From: Alicycliphilus denitrificans_A
GTDB lineage: Bacteria; Pseudomonadota; Gammaproteobacteria; Burkholderiales; Burkholderiaceae_C
Assembly: GCF_044792555.1 (NCBI RefSeq)
Contig: NZ_CP126238.1
Span: 2,046,001-2,110,000 of the forward strand
Reading direction: 5' to 3'
DNA: 64,000 bases
Part shown: positions 1 to 7,882 of the stretch, piece after piece
Numbering within the stretch: position 1 is the first letter of the stretch
Layout: every line of letters starts with the position of its first letter
Made by a program: the position numbers and the translations under genes
The notes under the pieces: generated by a model
The model's input: the letters and a program-made list of their open reading frames with translations, nothing else
Told to the model about the DNA's origin: nothing
The model's database searches: none

Positions 1-37
1 CAACGGTCAGCACCATGCCACCGCAGGTCCACCTAAA

Positions 38-106
38 TGGGGTATTGGCCTATCTATTGGGGTAACAATGGATAAATATACCCCAATTTGCAGTAGCATT
101 ACCCCA
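38..106. promoter_or_regulatory. Array of four TGGGGTA/TACCCCA boxes upstream of fic
   Basis: The heptamer TGGGGTA occurs at 38-44 and 58-64, and its complement TACCCCA at 79-85 and 100-106. The starts are 20, 21 and 21 bp apart, so all four boxes lie on one face of the helix, arranged as two direct copies followed by two inverted copies. The array ends 26 bp before the fic start. This looks like a cooperative operator for a regulator, but the regulator is not identified. Confidence 0.6.
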
Positions 107-131
107 TTCTTTGCTGCCTGGATGATGCTGC

Positions 132-1250
132 ATGCACTCGCTCTCGCCCGACTACCTCGCCAAGCTACGTTTCGATACGCAGCAGTTGGCGACGCTGCGC
201 GCCCTGGGTGAGTACCGCGGCAAACAGCAACTCTATGTCGCCCAGTCGCCCGAGGTCTTGAGCGACCTGCGTCAGGTGGCTGTGGTGGAGTCTACTGAGT
301 CCTCAAATCGCTTGGAGGGCGTGGTGGTTGCAGCGCACCGGCTCAAGTCACTGGTGCTCAAGAACGCAGCGCCGCAGAGCCGATCCGAACAAGAAGTGGC
401 AGGCTACCGCGACGCGTTGAGCCTGATCCACGAAAGCGGGGAGCAGATGCCGTTCTCGGAAGGCACCGTGCTGCAGCTTCACGGCATCTTGTATCGCTAC
501 ATGCCCCAACCGGGCGGGCACTGGAAGGCGACCAACAACGACATCATCGAGCGCCACCCTGATGGCAGTTCGCGCATCCGATTTCGGCCGGTGGCCGCGC
601 ATCTGACGCCCATGGCGATGACCGACATGATCGCCCGCTACCGCACGGCGCTGGATCAACATCTGGCCGACCCGTTGGTGCTGGTGCCGCTGGTCGTCCT
701 TGACTTCCTCTGCATCCATCCGTTCCCGGATGGCAACGGACGCATGGCGAGACTGTTGACGTTGCAGCTGCTCTACCACTTCGACTACGCAGTGGGCCGC
801 TTCATCAGTCTGGAGCGGATTTTCGAGGAATCGAAAGAAAGCTATTACGAGACGCTGGAGGCCAGCTCTCAGCACTGGCACGACGCTGCCCACAACATCG
901 CCCCATGGCTGGATTACTTCTGGGGCGCACTGTTGCGCGCCTATAAAGAGTTTGAAGAACGTGTCGGCACCATCGAACGCGGGCGCGGAGCCAAGGGCGA
1001 TCGTGTCCGCGCAGAGATTCTCAAGCGTCAGTTGCCCTTCTCCATCTCGGAAATTGAGGAAGCCTGTCCTGGCGTTAGCCGCGACATGGTGCGGGTGATT
1101 CTGCGCGCCATGAAGGCCGAAGGATTGATTGAACCGAATGGCAAAGGCAGAGGTGCCAAATGGCAGCACAAACAGCCACCCGTTGGTCCGACTCGAACTC
1201 CTGGCGTTGACCTCGTAATGAGTTGTCACTTGCCGGCATCAGCAGAATGA
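132..1250 (+). CDS. fic: Fic family AMP-transferase, class II (N-terminal inhibitory helix)
   Basis: Fic proteins transfer AMP, or another nucleotide part, from ATP to hydroxyl side chains of target proteins. The catalytic motif HPFPDGNGRMARLL lies near residues 196-209, with the catalytic His and the phosphate-binding DGNGR intact. An inhibitory motif of the (S/T)xxxE(G/N) type, SNRLEG, lies near residues 58-63. This places the protein in class II, where an N-terminal helix blocks the ATP site. The C-terminus (about 300-345) reads as a winged helix (EIEEACPGVSRDMVRVILR), as in the large Fic/winged-helix family. The 372-residue length fits the family. The gene is followed 38 bp later by a PIN-like gene on the same strand and preceded by an ordered array of repeat boxes. 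Target proteins cannot be inferred. Confidence 0.9.
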   Translation: MHSLSPDYLAKLRFDTQQLATLRALGEYRGKQQLYVAQSPEVLSDLRQVAVVESTESSNRLEGVVVAAHRLKSLVLKNAAPQSRSEQEVAGYRDALSLIHESGEQMPFSEGTVLQLHGILYRYMPQPGGHWKATNNDIIERHPDGSSRIRFRPVAAHLTPMAMTDMIARYRTALDQHLADPLVLVPLVVLDFLCIHPFPDGNGRMARLLTLQLLYHFDYAVGRFISLERIFEESKESYYETLEASSQHWHDAAHNIAPWLDYFWGALLRAYKEFEERVGTIERGRGAKGDRVRAEILKRQLPFSISEIEEACPGVSRDMVRVILRAMKAEGLIEPNGKGRGAKWQHKQPPVGPTRTPGVDLVMSCHLPASAE

Positions 1251-1288
1251 CAGTTATTGCTCGGCAACGACCAACTTAGGAACCATAG

Positions 1289-2257
1289 ATGCGCCTGTTT
1301 CTTGATACGAATGTCTGGAGCTATGTGGCCGACTGGGGAGCGGGTAGCGATCTTGCGAGCGCGGCAAGGCGCTCGAAAGCCGAGATCGTCGTTTCTCCAG
1401 CCGTCGCAGATGAAGCGATGGCATTGCCTGACGAACAGGCCCGTAAAAGGGTGTTGGCTTTGGTCACCGATCCGCAATGGAAACGGCTAATGCCCGAATC
1501 ATTTTCGGAATCGGTCGAAGTCAAGAAGGAAGTTCTTCGTCTGCGTCCGGAGTGGCAGGTTGTTACACCCAAACTCACCGAGGTAAACCGCCTACGGTAC
1601 GACTGGGTGCGTAGACGTGGCGGCTTTTGGAATCGGGCACGCGCAGGTGTCGCACCGAAGGTGACTGACGAAAGCCTTCGCGCTGATTGCGAGTTCGCGC
1701 TGGCAAAGGCGGAATCCTACCGAATTCGCCAGCGCTTGATTGGGACAAGGTCGGCAGGTGACACACATCTACAGCACGTCGCAGGGCTTCCGGACGCGGG
1801 AACTCCTGGCTGGTCAGGTGAGCCAGTGCACTACTGGCGAGTGCCGAGTTTGTACTTCTTCAGAAGTGAATTGCTCATCTACGCCAGCCCCGTTCGTGAG
1901 TGGATCGATACAGAAGTCGACGTCGCGGCCATGATGTTTGATCCGGCTTCCATGAATCGCCTTTGGCTCCATGAAATGGATCCCCGCAATGTACCGCGCC
2001 AATGGCTGCGCGGCGCATTTGAGTTCCTGCAGGCTTGGCACAAGGTGACTGACGGCACGCCCGGTGATTCACGGCTCGCGACACACCTTGTTGAGGTTGA
2101 CCAGTTCGTCTCAGCCGACAAGAACTTCATCCGGTGCGCAGATCGCTGCCGCGACGAAGCGCCGTTCTCTATTGCGCATGCAAGGCGAGTTTCGGGAGGT
2201 CGTGACGGTGTAGATCAACTGCTGGCGCTGGTCGCATCGCCGAGAGCGGACCTCTGA
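1289..2257 (+). CDS. PIN-like domain protein (putative RNase)
   Basis: The N-terminus MRLFLDTNVWSYVADW carries the first acidic residue of a PIN nuclease fold. VSPAVADEAM near residue 35 supplies a second conserved acidic position, and QFVSADKNFIRCAD near residues 271-284 matches the last conserved acidic strand (F-V-T/S-A-D-K-N-F). PIN proteins are metal-dependent ribonucleases. At 322 residues this is much longer than the roughly 130-residue VapC toxins; the extra middle region (about 60-250) is not recognised. An AGGA-like ribosome site precedes the ATG. The 38-bp gap from fic suggests co-transcription. No antitoxin-like partner is seen. Confidence 0.7.
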   Translation: MRLFLDTNVWSYVADWGAGSDLASAARRSKAEIVVSPAVADEAMALPDEQARKRVLALVTDPQWKRLMPESFSESVEVKKEVLRLRPEWQVVTPKLTEVNRLRYDWVRRRGGFWNRARAGVAPKVTDESLRADCEFALAKAESYRIRQRLIGTRSAGDTHLQHVAGLPDAGTPGWSGEPVHYWRVPSLYFFRSELLIYASPVREWIDTEVDVAAMMFDPASMNRLWLHEMDPRNVPRQWLRGAFEFLQAWHKVTDGTPGDSRLATHLVEVDQFVSADKNFIRCADRCRDEAPFSIAHARRVSGGRDGVDQLLALVASPRADL

Positions 2258-2513
2258 TGTCAGCCCTCGGCCAGAAGCGGGCCCCGGTGAACGGGCTCAA
2301 AGCAAAGGCCGACGAGGAGAGCCACAATTTTGCGGAACTACGACATGCGTCTGATGTTCGGCTACAGGGACCAGAACCGCCGAGCAGTGGGAGAACGTCG
2401 CTCGCCGTCGGGTCTCCCCGGTCAATACCCCGCCGAGCTCGGAATCCAAGCGCTTCGTCCCCATTGCCATGCCTCAGCGATCCACCTATGTGCTGTCCCG
2501 TAGCCGGCCTGAC
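2258..2513. other. Intergenic stretch, no supported gene
   Basis: This stretch lies between the PIN-like gene and the convergent toxin gene. Open frames here have no family resemblance and no ribosome site. No hairpin with a T-run was noticed. Confidence 0.5.
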
Positions 2514-3023
2514 TCAGGGAATCGCCGACATGGGCAAGAACATGGGCGATGGCGCGGGGCTCTTGTCGCCCTCCAGCGGCACAAAGCCCAGCTTCTGATA
2601 GAAACCGAACGCTCCCGCGTCGGCATCCAGGTACAGGCCGTAGCTCCCAATGCTCTGCGCCCCGACTTTCACGATGTCCAGCGCATGGTTCATGAGCTGC
2701 AAGCCAAGCCCCTGGCCTGCGTCGGCATGGTGAACCCCGAGCATGATCAAGCGGACACAGGGAATGGTTTTGGGGAGCCCGCCACGCTGCAGGGCACCCA
2801 GCGCCGACAGCGCAATGGTGTGGCTGGCGATCGTGAAGAACCCGGCGAATCGCTGCGTGGTCCCATCATCCTCCAGCAGCGCGTAGGCCACGCTCAGGCC
2901 TTGCTTGACTTGCTTCTTGAGCGAGTCCTTGACGAACTTGTTGATGACGGCGTGCTGGCAATCGAACTGGTTGTAGCCCTGATACTTCGCCCCAGGATCG
3001 AAGCGAGCGATGCAAAAACTCAT
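2514..3023 (-). CDS. GNAT-family acetyltransferase toxin (TacT-like)
   Basis: This 169-residue protein fits the GNAT toxins of the TacT/AtaT class, which acetylate aminoacyl-tRNA and block translation. The acetyl-CoA-binding motif A is visible as VRLIMLGVHHADAGQGLGLQL (central GQGLG) near residues 90-110. FGFYQKLGFVPL near the C-terminus is the usual GNAT strand/helix with the xFYxxxGF pattern. The gene overlaps the upstream DUF1778 antitoxin by 4 bp (ATGA), so the two are translationally coupled, as is standard for this module. Family identity is solid; the exact tRNA target is unknown. Confidence 0.88.
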   Translation of the reverse strand: MSFCIARFDPGAKYQGYNQFDCQHAVINKFVKDSLKKQVKQGLSVAYALLEDDGTTQRFAGFFTIASHTIALSALGALQRGGLPKTIPCVRLIMLGVHHADAGQGLGLQLMNHALDIVKVGAQSIGSYGLYLDADAGAFGFYQKLGFVPLEGDKSPAPSPMFLPMSAIP

Positions 3024-3301
3024 TCACGCACTTTCAAGCGGGGCGTGCGGCGCAGTTCCTTCATGGCCTCGGTCGGAGCAACCGGCGTCTGCAGCACGCT
3101 GGCCAACTGCGCCTGCCCCTGCACCGAGAGCTGGATGGAGGTGTGGTCGAGCAGGATCGCACGCGCCTTTTCCATGGCGGTCGACAGCATGAAGGACGAC
3201 AGGTCCATGCCGCCCAGGACGGCGGCCTTGCTTAGCAGCTCCTTGGCTTCCTTGGTGGTCTTGAGCTCCATGCGAGCATCTTTGAGTGCGAGCGCGCCCA
3301 T
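3020..3301 (-). CDS. DUF1778 ribbon-helix-helix antitoxin
   Basis: This 93-residue partner of the downstream GNAT toxin has an N-terminal half (KDARMELKTTKEAKELLSKA then DLSSFMLSTAMEKA) that matches the ribbon-helix-helix core of DUF1778/TacA antitoxins. The C-terminal half wraps the toxin in known homologues. RHH antitoxins bind their own promoter. An inverted repeat TACGG-N6-CCGTA lies 30-46 bp upstream, where an operator would be expected. It is the first gene of the toxin-antitoxin pair and overlaps the toxin by 4 bp. Confidence 0.85.
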   Translation of the reverse strand: MGALALKDARMELKTTKEAKELLSKAAVLGGMDLSSFMLSTAMEKARAILLDHTSIQLSVQGQAQLASVLQTPVAPTEAMKELRRTPRLKVRE

Positions 3302-3331
3302 ATCGGTTCTCCTAGTTCAGGCCCCAAATCA

Positions 3332-3347
3332 TACGGATATCAGCCGT
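3332..3347. promoter_or_regulatory. Putative operator of the GNAT/DUF1778 pair
   Basis: The inverted repeat TACGG-N6-CCGTA lies just upstream of the antitoxin start, where RHH antitoxins normally bind for autorepression. It was found by inspection only. The rest of 3348-3630 shows no gene. Confidence 0.4.
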
Positions 3348-3630
3348 ACAGTCAAGCCATCCATGGCCGTGCTGGAAAGTGCAACTCACCCCCGAACTCA
3401 AGCGCTTTTCTGCCCCTTCAGTGCAACGACTACAAACAAATAGCCGCAACACGTTGATTTTTCGATGATTTTCTAAGGCACCGTCCAATCCATCATCGGC
3501 GCCACGGATAGGCGCCATTGGCCAAGGGATTGATTTTTAAATGTATTTTCCAACATCAAGACCTGTTGCGGACACTCCTCAAGCCAGACAGGAACTCTGT
3601 CGGTCCAGCTCTGGGCGGGAATGTAGAAAT

Positions 3631-3669
3631 ACCAAGAAAAAAGCCTAAGTAGTTGATCTACTTAGGCTT
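3631..3669 (-). terminator. Intrinsic terminator, apparently the displaced tRNA-Ser terminator
   Basis: A perfect 12-bp stem (3641-3652 with 3658-3669, loop TTGAT) is followed on the minus strand by a T-run (complement of the A-run at 3635-3642). It lies 3 bp beyond the left copy of the tRNA-Ser 3' end, in the position and orientation of a terminator for that tRNA gene before island insertion. Confidence 0.75.
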
Positions 3670-3672
3670 GTA

Positions 3673-3688
3673 TCTGGCGGAGAGGGCG
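3673..3688 (+). repeat. Left attachment-site copy of the island (tRNA-Ser 3' end)
   Basis: TCTGGCGGAGAGGGCG here is identical to 44540-44555, which is the 3' end of the tRNA-Ser gene (minus strand) plus one flanking base on each side. Tyrosine integrases of the P4 type use tRNA 3' ends as attB, and an integrase gene starts 164 bp away. This is read as the left boundary of the island. Confidence 0.8.
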
Positions 3689-3807
3689 TCCGCCAAATTA
3701 ATGGCTAACACAATCCAATAAAAAATAAAAGTCCGTTAAAAATCAATTGGTTGCGTGCATGAGTTGTCCAATGACATCCAGTCTGATCTTACCAAATTCA
3801 AAGTTTT

Positions 3808-3828
3808 ATGTGGGATAAGATGTGGGTC
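3808..3828 (+). promoter_or_regulatory. Putative integrase arm-type sites (ATGTGGG repeats)
   Basis: ATGTGGGA at 3808-3815 and ATGTGGGTC at 3820-3828 lie between the left attachment copy and the integrase start. The same nonamer ATGTGGGTC recurs at 44490-44498, 50 bp inside the right attachment copy, and at 19418-19426. Short repeats near both ends are what arm-type integrase or directionality-factor sites look like. The assignment is by position and repetition only. Confidence 0.4.
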
Positions 3829-3851
3829 GTGGAAGTTCGACGGAGAGTGTC

Positions 3852-4796
3852 ATGCCAAGAAAAGCGAAGGAGCTGTCAGCGCTCGCAGTCTCTAAGCTTA
3901 AAACCGATGGGCGTCACGCTGTGGGTGGCGTGGACGGATTACATCTTCGCGTCTCGGGGGGATCTCGGGCGTGGGTGCTGCGTATCGCTGTTGGTTCGCG
4001 AGTAGGCAGCGATGGGCGTGCTACCGTTCACCGTAGAGACGTAGGGCTGGGCAGCTATCCCGAGGTGTCCCTGGCCGAAGCACGTGATCGCGGTCGTGAA
4101 CTCAGGAAACAGGTCCGTGATGGCGAAGACCCTGTTCTGAAGCGTCAGGCGGCAAAAGTTCAGTCTGCAGTGGAGGCGGCCAAGGCGAGGACCTTCGAGG
4201 ACTGCGCGGTTGCGTACATTGAGGCCAATCGAGCGGGCTGGAAGAACGAAAAGCATGTCCAGCAGTGGGAAAACACGCTGGCGACTTATGTCTATCCCAA
4301 GTTCGGCCATTTGCCTGTGGCCTCAGTAGACACAGGGATGGTTTTGGAGGTGCTCCAGCAACCTGCAGGCACAGCCGGCGAGAACTTGTGGCTAGCGAAG
4401 ACCGAAACGGCCAGCAGATTGCGTGGGCGGATTGAGTCGATCCTGGATTGGGCCTCGTTCAGGGGCTATCGTCAGGGTGACAACCCTGCGCGTTGGAAGG
4501 GCCACCTTGAACATGAACTACCTGCCCGAAACAAGGTGCAGAAGGTTGAGCATCATGCGGCGCTTCCCTACGCCGAGATGGCTGCATTCATGGCAGAACT
4601 TCGAACAAAGGAGGGCGTTTCAGCCCGTGCATTGGAGTTTGCGATCCTGACGGCCGCCCGCTCAGGTGAGGTACGCGGTGCCAAGTGGTCTGAGATCGAC
4701 CTGCAGGCCCGGATCTGGACCTTACCCGCCGAGCGAATGAAGGCTGGCAAGGAGCATCGGGTGCCACTGGCGAACGAAGTCATTGCTTTGTTGAAG
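3852..4796 (+). pseudogene. int: P4-type tyrosine integrase, N-terminal part (split by IS21)
   Basis: This is the first 315 codons of a site-specific recombinase that would insert and excise the island at tRNA-Ser. The N-terminus MPRKAKELSALAVSKLK with the GLHLRVSGGSRAWVLR region is the DUF4102 arm-binding domain. The SAM-like core-binding domain follows (about 100-190), then the catalytic domain begins with the first Arg in ILTAARSGEVRGAKW. Start at 3852 was chosen over 3822 because GGAGAG precedes it at good distance. The frame is cut at the LLK codons by an IS21-family insertion at 4797. The remainder resumes at 7484 in the same frame, giving about 423 residues if the insertion is removed. 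Confidence 0.9.
4791..4796. repeat. Target-site duplication of the IS21 element, left copy
   Basis: TTGAAG here is repeated at 7478-7483 on the far side of the element. Joining the two copies restores the integrase reading frame. Confidence 0.85.
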
Positions 4797-4949
4797 TGCG
4801 CATTCCACTGATGGCGGACAGTGATTCCATTTCCATCGCGGACAGCGTTCCATGCGATGGCGGACACGCTGCGCGGGTGTCCTGAGTGACGTGCAAATCG
4901 TAGCCGAAGTGTCCGCCATCAGCGTGGAATGGCGGTCGGCTTGGCTGGC

Positions 4950-5687
4950 TCAGGCGGTTTTGGATAGCTTGCGCATCGACTCACCCTTGAGGGCTATCTT
5001 GTGGGAGCCATGCACGATGCGGTCCAAGATGGCATCGGCCAGCGTGGGCTCATCGAGCCAGGCGTGCCAGGCCGTCACCGGCAACTGGCTGGTGATGAGC
5101 GTCGAGCGCGTGCCTACCCGGTCGTCCAGCAGTTCCAGCAGGTCGTTGCGCTCGTGTGCGGCAATCGGGGCGATGCCGAAGTCGTCCAGGATGAGCAGGT
5201 CCAGCCGGGCCAGTTGCGCCAGCCGCTTGCCAAAGCTGCCATCACCGTGGGCCACGTGCAATTCCTCCAGCAGGCGTGGTGCGCGGGCGTAGAGCACCGA
5301 GAAGCCCAGGCGTGCGGCCTGCTGACCCAGTGCACAGGCCAGCCAGGTCTTGCCGCAGCCGGTGGCACCGGTGAGCAAGACGTTGTGACCATGACGCAGC
5401 CAGTCCCCGCCGGCCAGGCCGGCGACGACTTCCCGGCTCAGCCCTCGGCTGCCACGCCAGTCGATGTCCTCCAGGCAGGCGCTGGAAACCTTGAGCCGGG
5501 CGGCCTTGAGCAGGCGTTCGAGACGTTTGCTGTCGCGCCAGTCCATCTCCCGCTGCACCAACAGCGCCAGGCGTTGCTCGAAGGGCAGCTCGCTGGCAGC
5601 GATGTGGGTGGCAGCGTCGTTCAGTGCGGCCACCATGCCGTCCAGGCGCAGGGCGCGCAGTTGGTTCAGGGTCTGTTCGGTGAGCAT
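4950..5687 (-). CDS. istB: IS21 helper ATPase IstB
   Basis: This 245-residue AAA+ ATPase assists IstA in target capture. The Walker A motif GATGCGKT lies near residues 106-113 and Walker B LLILDDFG near 168-175, and the N-terminal IstB-like helical region is present. Length and gene order (istA then istB, same strand) fit the family. It is separated from istA by 61 bp. No frameshift is seen. Confidence 0.93.
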   Translation of the reverse strand: MLTEQTLNQLRALRLDGMVAALNDAATHIAASELPFEQRLALLVQREMDWRDSKRLERLLKAARLKVSSACLEDIDWRGSRGLSREVVAGLAGGDWLRHGHNVLLTGATGCGKTWLACALGQQAARLGFSVLYARAPRLLEELHVAHGDGSFGKRLAQLARLDLLILDDFGIAPIAAHERNDLLELLDDRVGTRSTLITSQLPVTAWHAWLDEPTLADAILDRIVHGSHKIALKGESMRKLSKTA

Positions 5688-5748
5688 GATTGTTCTTTCG
5701 GTGTCGGGTAGGGGTAGGGGTAGCGGTGTTGGGCATCGTCAGTCGGCA

Positions 5749-7272
5749 TCAGTGGTAGTAGCCCGGACCACGCACGTTCTCGTGCAGCGGCAGGCTGGCC
5801 TGTACGGCGATGGGTGCCTCCAGCAGGCGCTGGTCCAGGCCACAGCCGAGGATGGAGGCGATGCTCTTGTAGGACGGTGAGCGAATCGACTGCGCCCGCG
5901 CGCAGGCCGCCTCCAGTCGCTCGGCCCCGTACTCACGTCCCAGCCGCATCAGGCCCAGGCAGGAGCGGTAGCCCTGCTCGGGATGCTGGCGGTGCTCCAT
6001 CTGCCAGCGCACCACGGCCGCGGTCGCCGCGCCCACCCGCTCGCCCCAGGCGATGAGCTTGGCAGGCGTCCACTCAAGGTGTGCCCGGTGCGAGGCCGGC
6101 ATGTGCTCGGGCGTGGTGGTGTGCGCGCCCCGGCGGGGATTGATGGCGTGCGCTGCCACCCGTTTGTGGCCGTGCAGGACTTCCACCGCGGCGGCCGTGA
6201 TGCGCAGCTCCACCGCCTCGCCCACCAGGGCGTGGGGCACCGAGTAGTAGTGGCCGTCAAGCTCGACGTGGTAATCGATGTTCACGCGGGCGCGCTTGAA
6301 GCGGGCTATGGCCATGCGCACCGACGGCAGCGCACGCAATAGCGGCGCGTCGAGTTCGGCAAAGGCGCTGGCTCGGCAGCCGGGCAGTTTCTTGAACGGG
6401 CGCTGGTTCAGGTCCACCAGTAACGCGGCGATGGCCCGGTTCAGGGCGCCCAGGCTGAAGAAGGTCTGGTGGCGCAGCCGCGCCAGAATCCAGCGCTCGA
6501 CGACCTGCACGGCGACTTCCACCTTGGGCTTGTCACGGGGCTTGGCCGGGCGCGCCGGCATGACAGGCAGGCCGTAATGCGCCGAGAGTTCTTCGAGCAG
6601 GCGGTGTGCGGTGGGCTCGTAGCGGTCGGGCCGCGCCATCAGGGCACGCGGCTGGTCGGGCACCAGCAGGCGGGGCACGCCGCCGATGAACTCCAGCGCG
6701 GCGATGATGCTGGCCACCCAGTCGGCCGCCTTCTGGCCGAGGGTGGCGCAGGCATAGGTGTAGTTTGATGCGCCCAGCACGGCGACGAAGACCTGCGCGG
6801 GGGTTATCTCGCCGGTGCATGCATCCACGATGGGCACCGTCTGGCCGGCGTAGTCCACGAAGAGCTTGTCGCCGCCCTCATGGCTCTGGCGCATGGAGCG
6901 CTGCAGGCGCCGGGCCCAGGCCTTGTACTTCTCGCAGAAGGCGCTGTACTTGTAGGCTTGGCCTGCGTGTTGCTGCTGGTACTCCTCCCATAGCAGTTGC
7001 AGGGTGACGCCGGGGCGGCGAAGTTCGCGGTGGATGTGGACGTGGTCGGGCTCCAGGTGGCGGGACTCGCGCGCCACCGGTGGCCGGTAGAGCCTGGCTT
7101 GCAGGTCTTCGTCGCTCAAGCCCTGGGCCAGCGCCCAGTCCACGCCGGCCACGCGTGCGTAGCTGGCTATCTCGCTGACGGTGGATTTGGAGATGCCGAG
7201 GACGGCGCCGATTTGGCGGGTGCTCAAGGCCCCGCCGTGCAGCAGTTGCAGTGTGTGTCGTAGTTTGCTCAT
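5749..7272 (-). CDS. istA: IS21 transposase IstA
   Basis: This DDE transposase has an N-terminal helix-turn-helix (STRQIGAVLGISKSTVSEI) and an rve-type integrase core with the first Asp in KLFVDYAGQTVPIVD and the catalytic Glu in PRDKPKVEVAVQ. The C-terminal beta-barrel region (NIDYHVELDGHYYSVPHALVG) is as in IstA. The start is placed at MSKLRHTLQ because a CAGGG-like ribosome site precedes it; an ATG seven codons earlier (7293) is possible. About 507 residues, full family length, and apparently active. Confidence 0.9.
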   Translation of the reverse strand: MSKLRHTLQLLHGGALSTRQIGAVLGISKSTVSEIASYARVAGVDWALAQGLSDEDLQARLYRPPVARESRHLEPDHVHIHRELRRPGVTLQLLWEEYQQQHAGQAYKYSAFCEKYKAWARRLQRSMRQSHEGGDKLFVDYAGQTVPIVDACTGEITPAQVFVAVLGASNYTYACATLGQKAADWVASIIAALEFIGGVPRLLVPDQPRALMARPDRYEPTAHRLLEELSAHYGLPVMPARPAKPRDKPKVEVAVQVVERWILARLRHQTFFSLGALNRAIAALLVDLNQRPFKKLPGCRASAFAELDAPLLRALPSVRMAIARFKRARVNIDYHVELDGHYYSVPHALVGEAVELRITAAAVEVLHGHKRVAAHAINPRRGAHTTTPEHMPASHRAHLEWTPAKLIAWGERVGAATAAVVRWQMEHRQHPEQGYRSCLGLMRLGREYGAERLEAACARAQSIRSPSYKSIASILGCGLDQRLLEAPIAVQASLPLHENVRGPGYYH

Positions 7273-7477
7273 GGTGACCCTGGGTGTGGGCATCGCTGGT
7301 TCCGGTCAAAAAAACCGGGCAGCCTATGCCGCGTTCGGGTCACTCAGAACACCGCTCAGGTGTCCGCCATCAACATGGAATGCTGTCCGCTTTCACCGTG
7401 GAACGGTGTCCGCCATGACGCTGGAACACTGTCCGCCATCAGCCTGGAATCGTGTCCGCCATCGCGTGGAATACGCA

Positions 7478-7483
7478 TTGAAG
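7478..7483. repeat. Target-site duplication of the IS21 element, right copy
   Basis: TTGAAG matches 4791-4796 exactly and marks the right edge of the IS21 insertion. Confidence 0.85.
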
Positions 7484-7810
7484 GCTTTGCCGCGGGAGGA
7501 CGATGTTGATCAGGTTTTTCTTGCGCCCAGGGGCGGACAGCTTTCTGATATGTCCTTGACTGCTGTATTGCGTCGCATGGGTCGTACTGGTTTGACTCAG
7601 CATGGCTTCCGCTCGACTTTTCGGGATTGGGCGGGAGAAACGACAACTTATCCTCGTGAGGTGTGCGAACACGCTTTGGCTCATAGATTGGCCGACGGTG
7701 TGGAAGCGGCCTATCAGCGTGGCGACCTTTTGGCCAAGCGTGCTGGCCTGATGTCCGAATGGGCCAAATATTGCAACGCTGTGCCTCAGAACGAGGCTCT
7801 AAACAACTAG
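7484..7810 (+). pseudogene. int: P4-type tyrosine integrase, C-terminal part
   Basis: This continues the integrase after the IS21 insertion. The HxxR box is HGFRSTFRDWAGE, the next conserved His lies in EVCEHALAH, and the catalytic Tyr is in VEAAYQRGDLLAKR. All C-terminal catalytic residues are present and the frame is open to a stop at 7808-7810. The gene is therefore broken only by the insertion and not otherwise decayed. Precise loss of the IS plus one TTGAAG copy would restore it. Confidence 0.9.
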
Positions 7811-7833
7811 ACAAAAAAACAATCAGCTACGTG

Positions 7834-7867
7834 AGCAGCCTGTACCGGATGTCAGGTACAGGCTGCT
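7834..7867. terminator. Bidirectional terminator hairpin after the integrase
   Basis: A 13-bp perfect stem (7834-7846 with 7855-7867, loop of 8) is followed by TTTTC on the plus strand and flanked by an A-run on the other side. It separates the plus-strand integrase from the minus-strand gene that ends at 7883. Confidence 0.75.
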
Positions 7868-7882
7868 TTTCATTTGTGAATT

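Larger units (their letters stand above)
4797..7477 (-). mobile_element. IS21-family insertion sequence, intact (2681 bp)
   Basis: The ends are TGCGCATTCCACTGATGGCG on the left and, inverted, TGCGTATTCCACGCGATGGC on the right, with a 6-bp duplication TTGAAG outside. Inside both ends there are several more copies of the TGTCCGCCAT/GGAA-type motif (left up to about 4930, right from about 7357). These are the multiple terminal transposase-binding repeats typical of IS21. istA and istB are both open and on the minus strand. The element splits the island integrase. Confidence 0.93.

Noticed and set aside
2257..2598. 113-codon ORF overlapping the PIN-like gene stop
   Set aside because: No family resemblance, no separate ribosome site and overlap with the convergent toxin gene.
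2469..3443. Long plus-strand frame of 324 codons opposite the toxin-antitoxin genes
   Set aside because: It is the antisense shadow of the GNAT and DUF1778 genes; it has no family pattern, and the minus-strand proteins are clearly recognisable.
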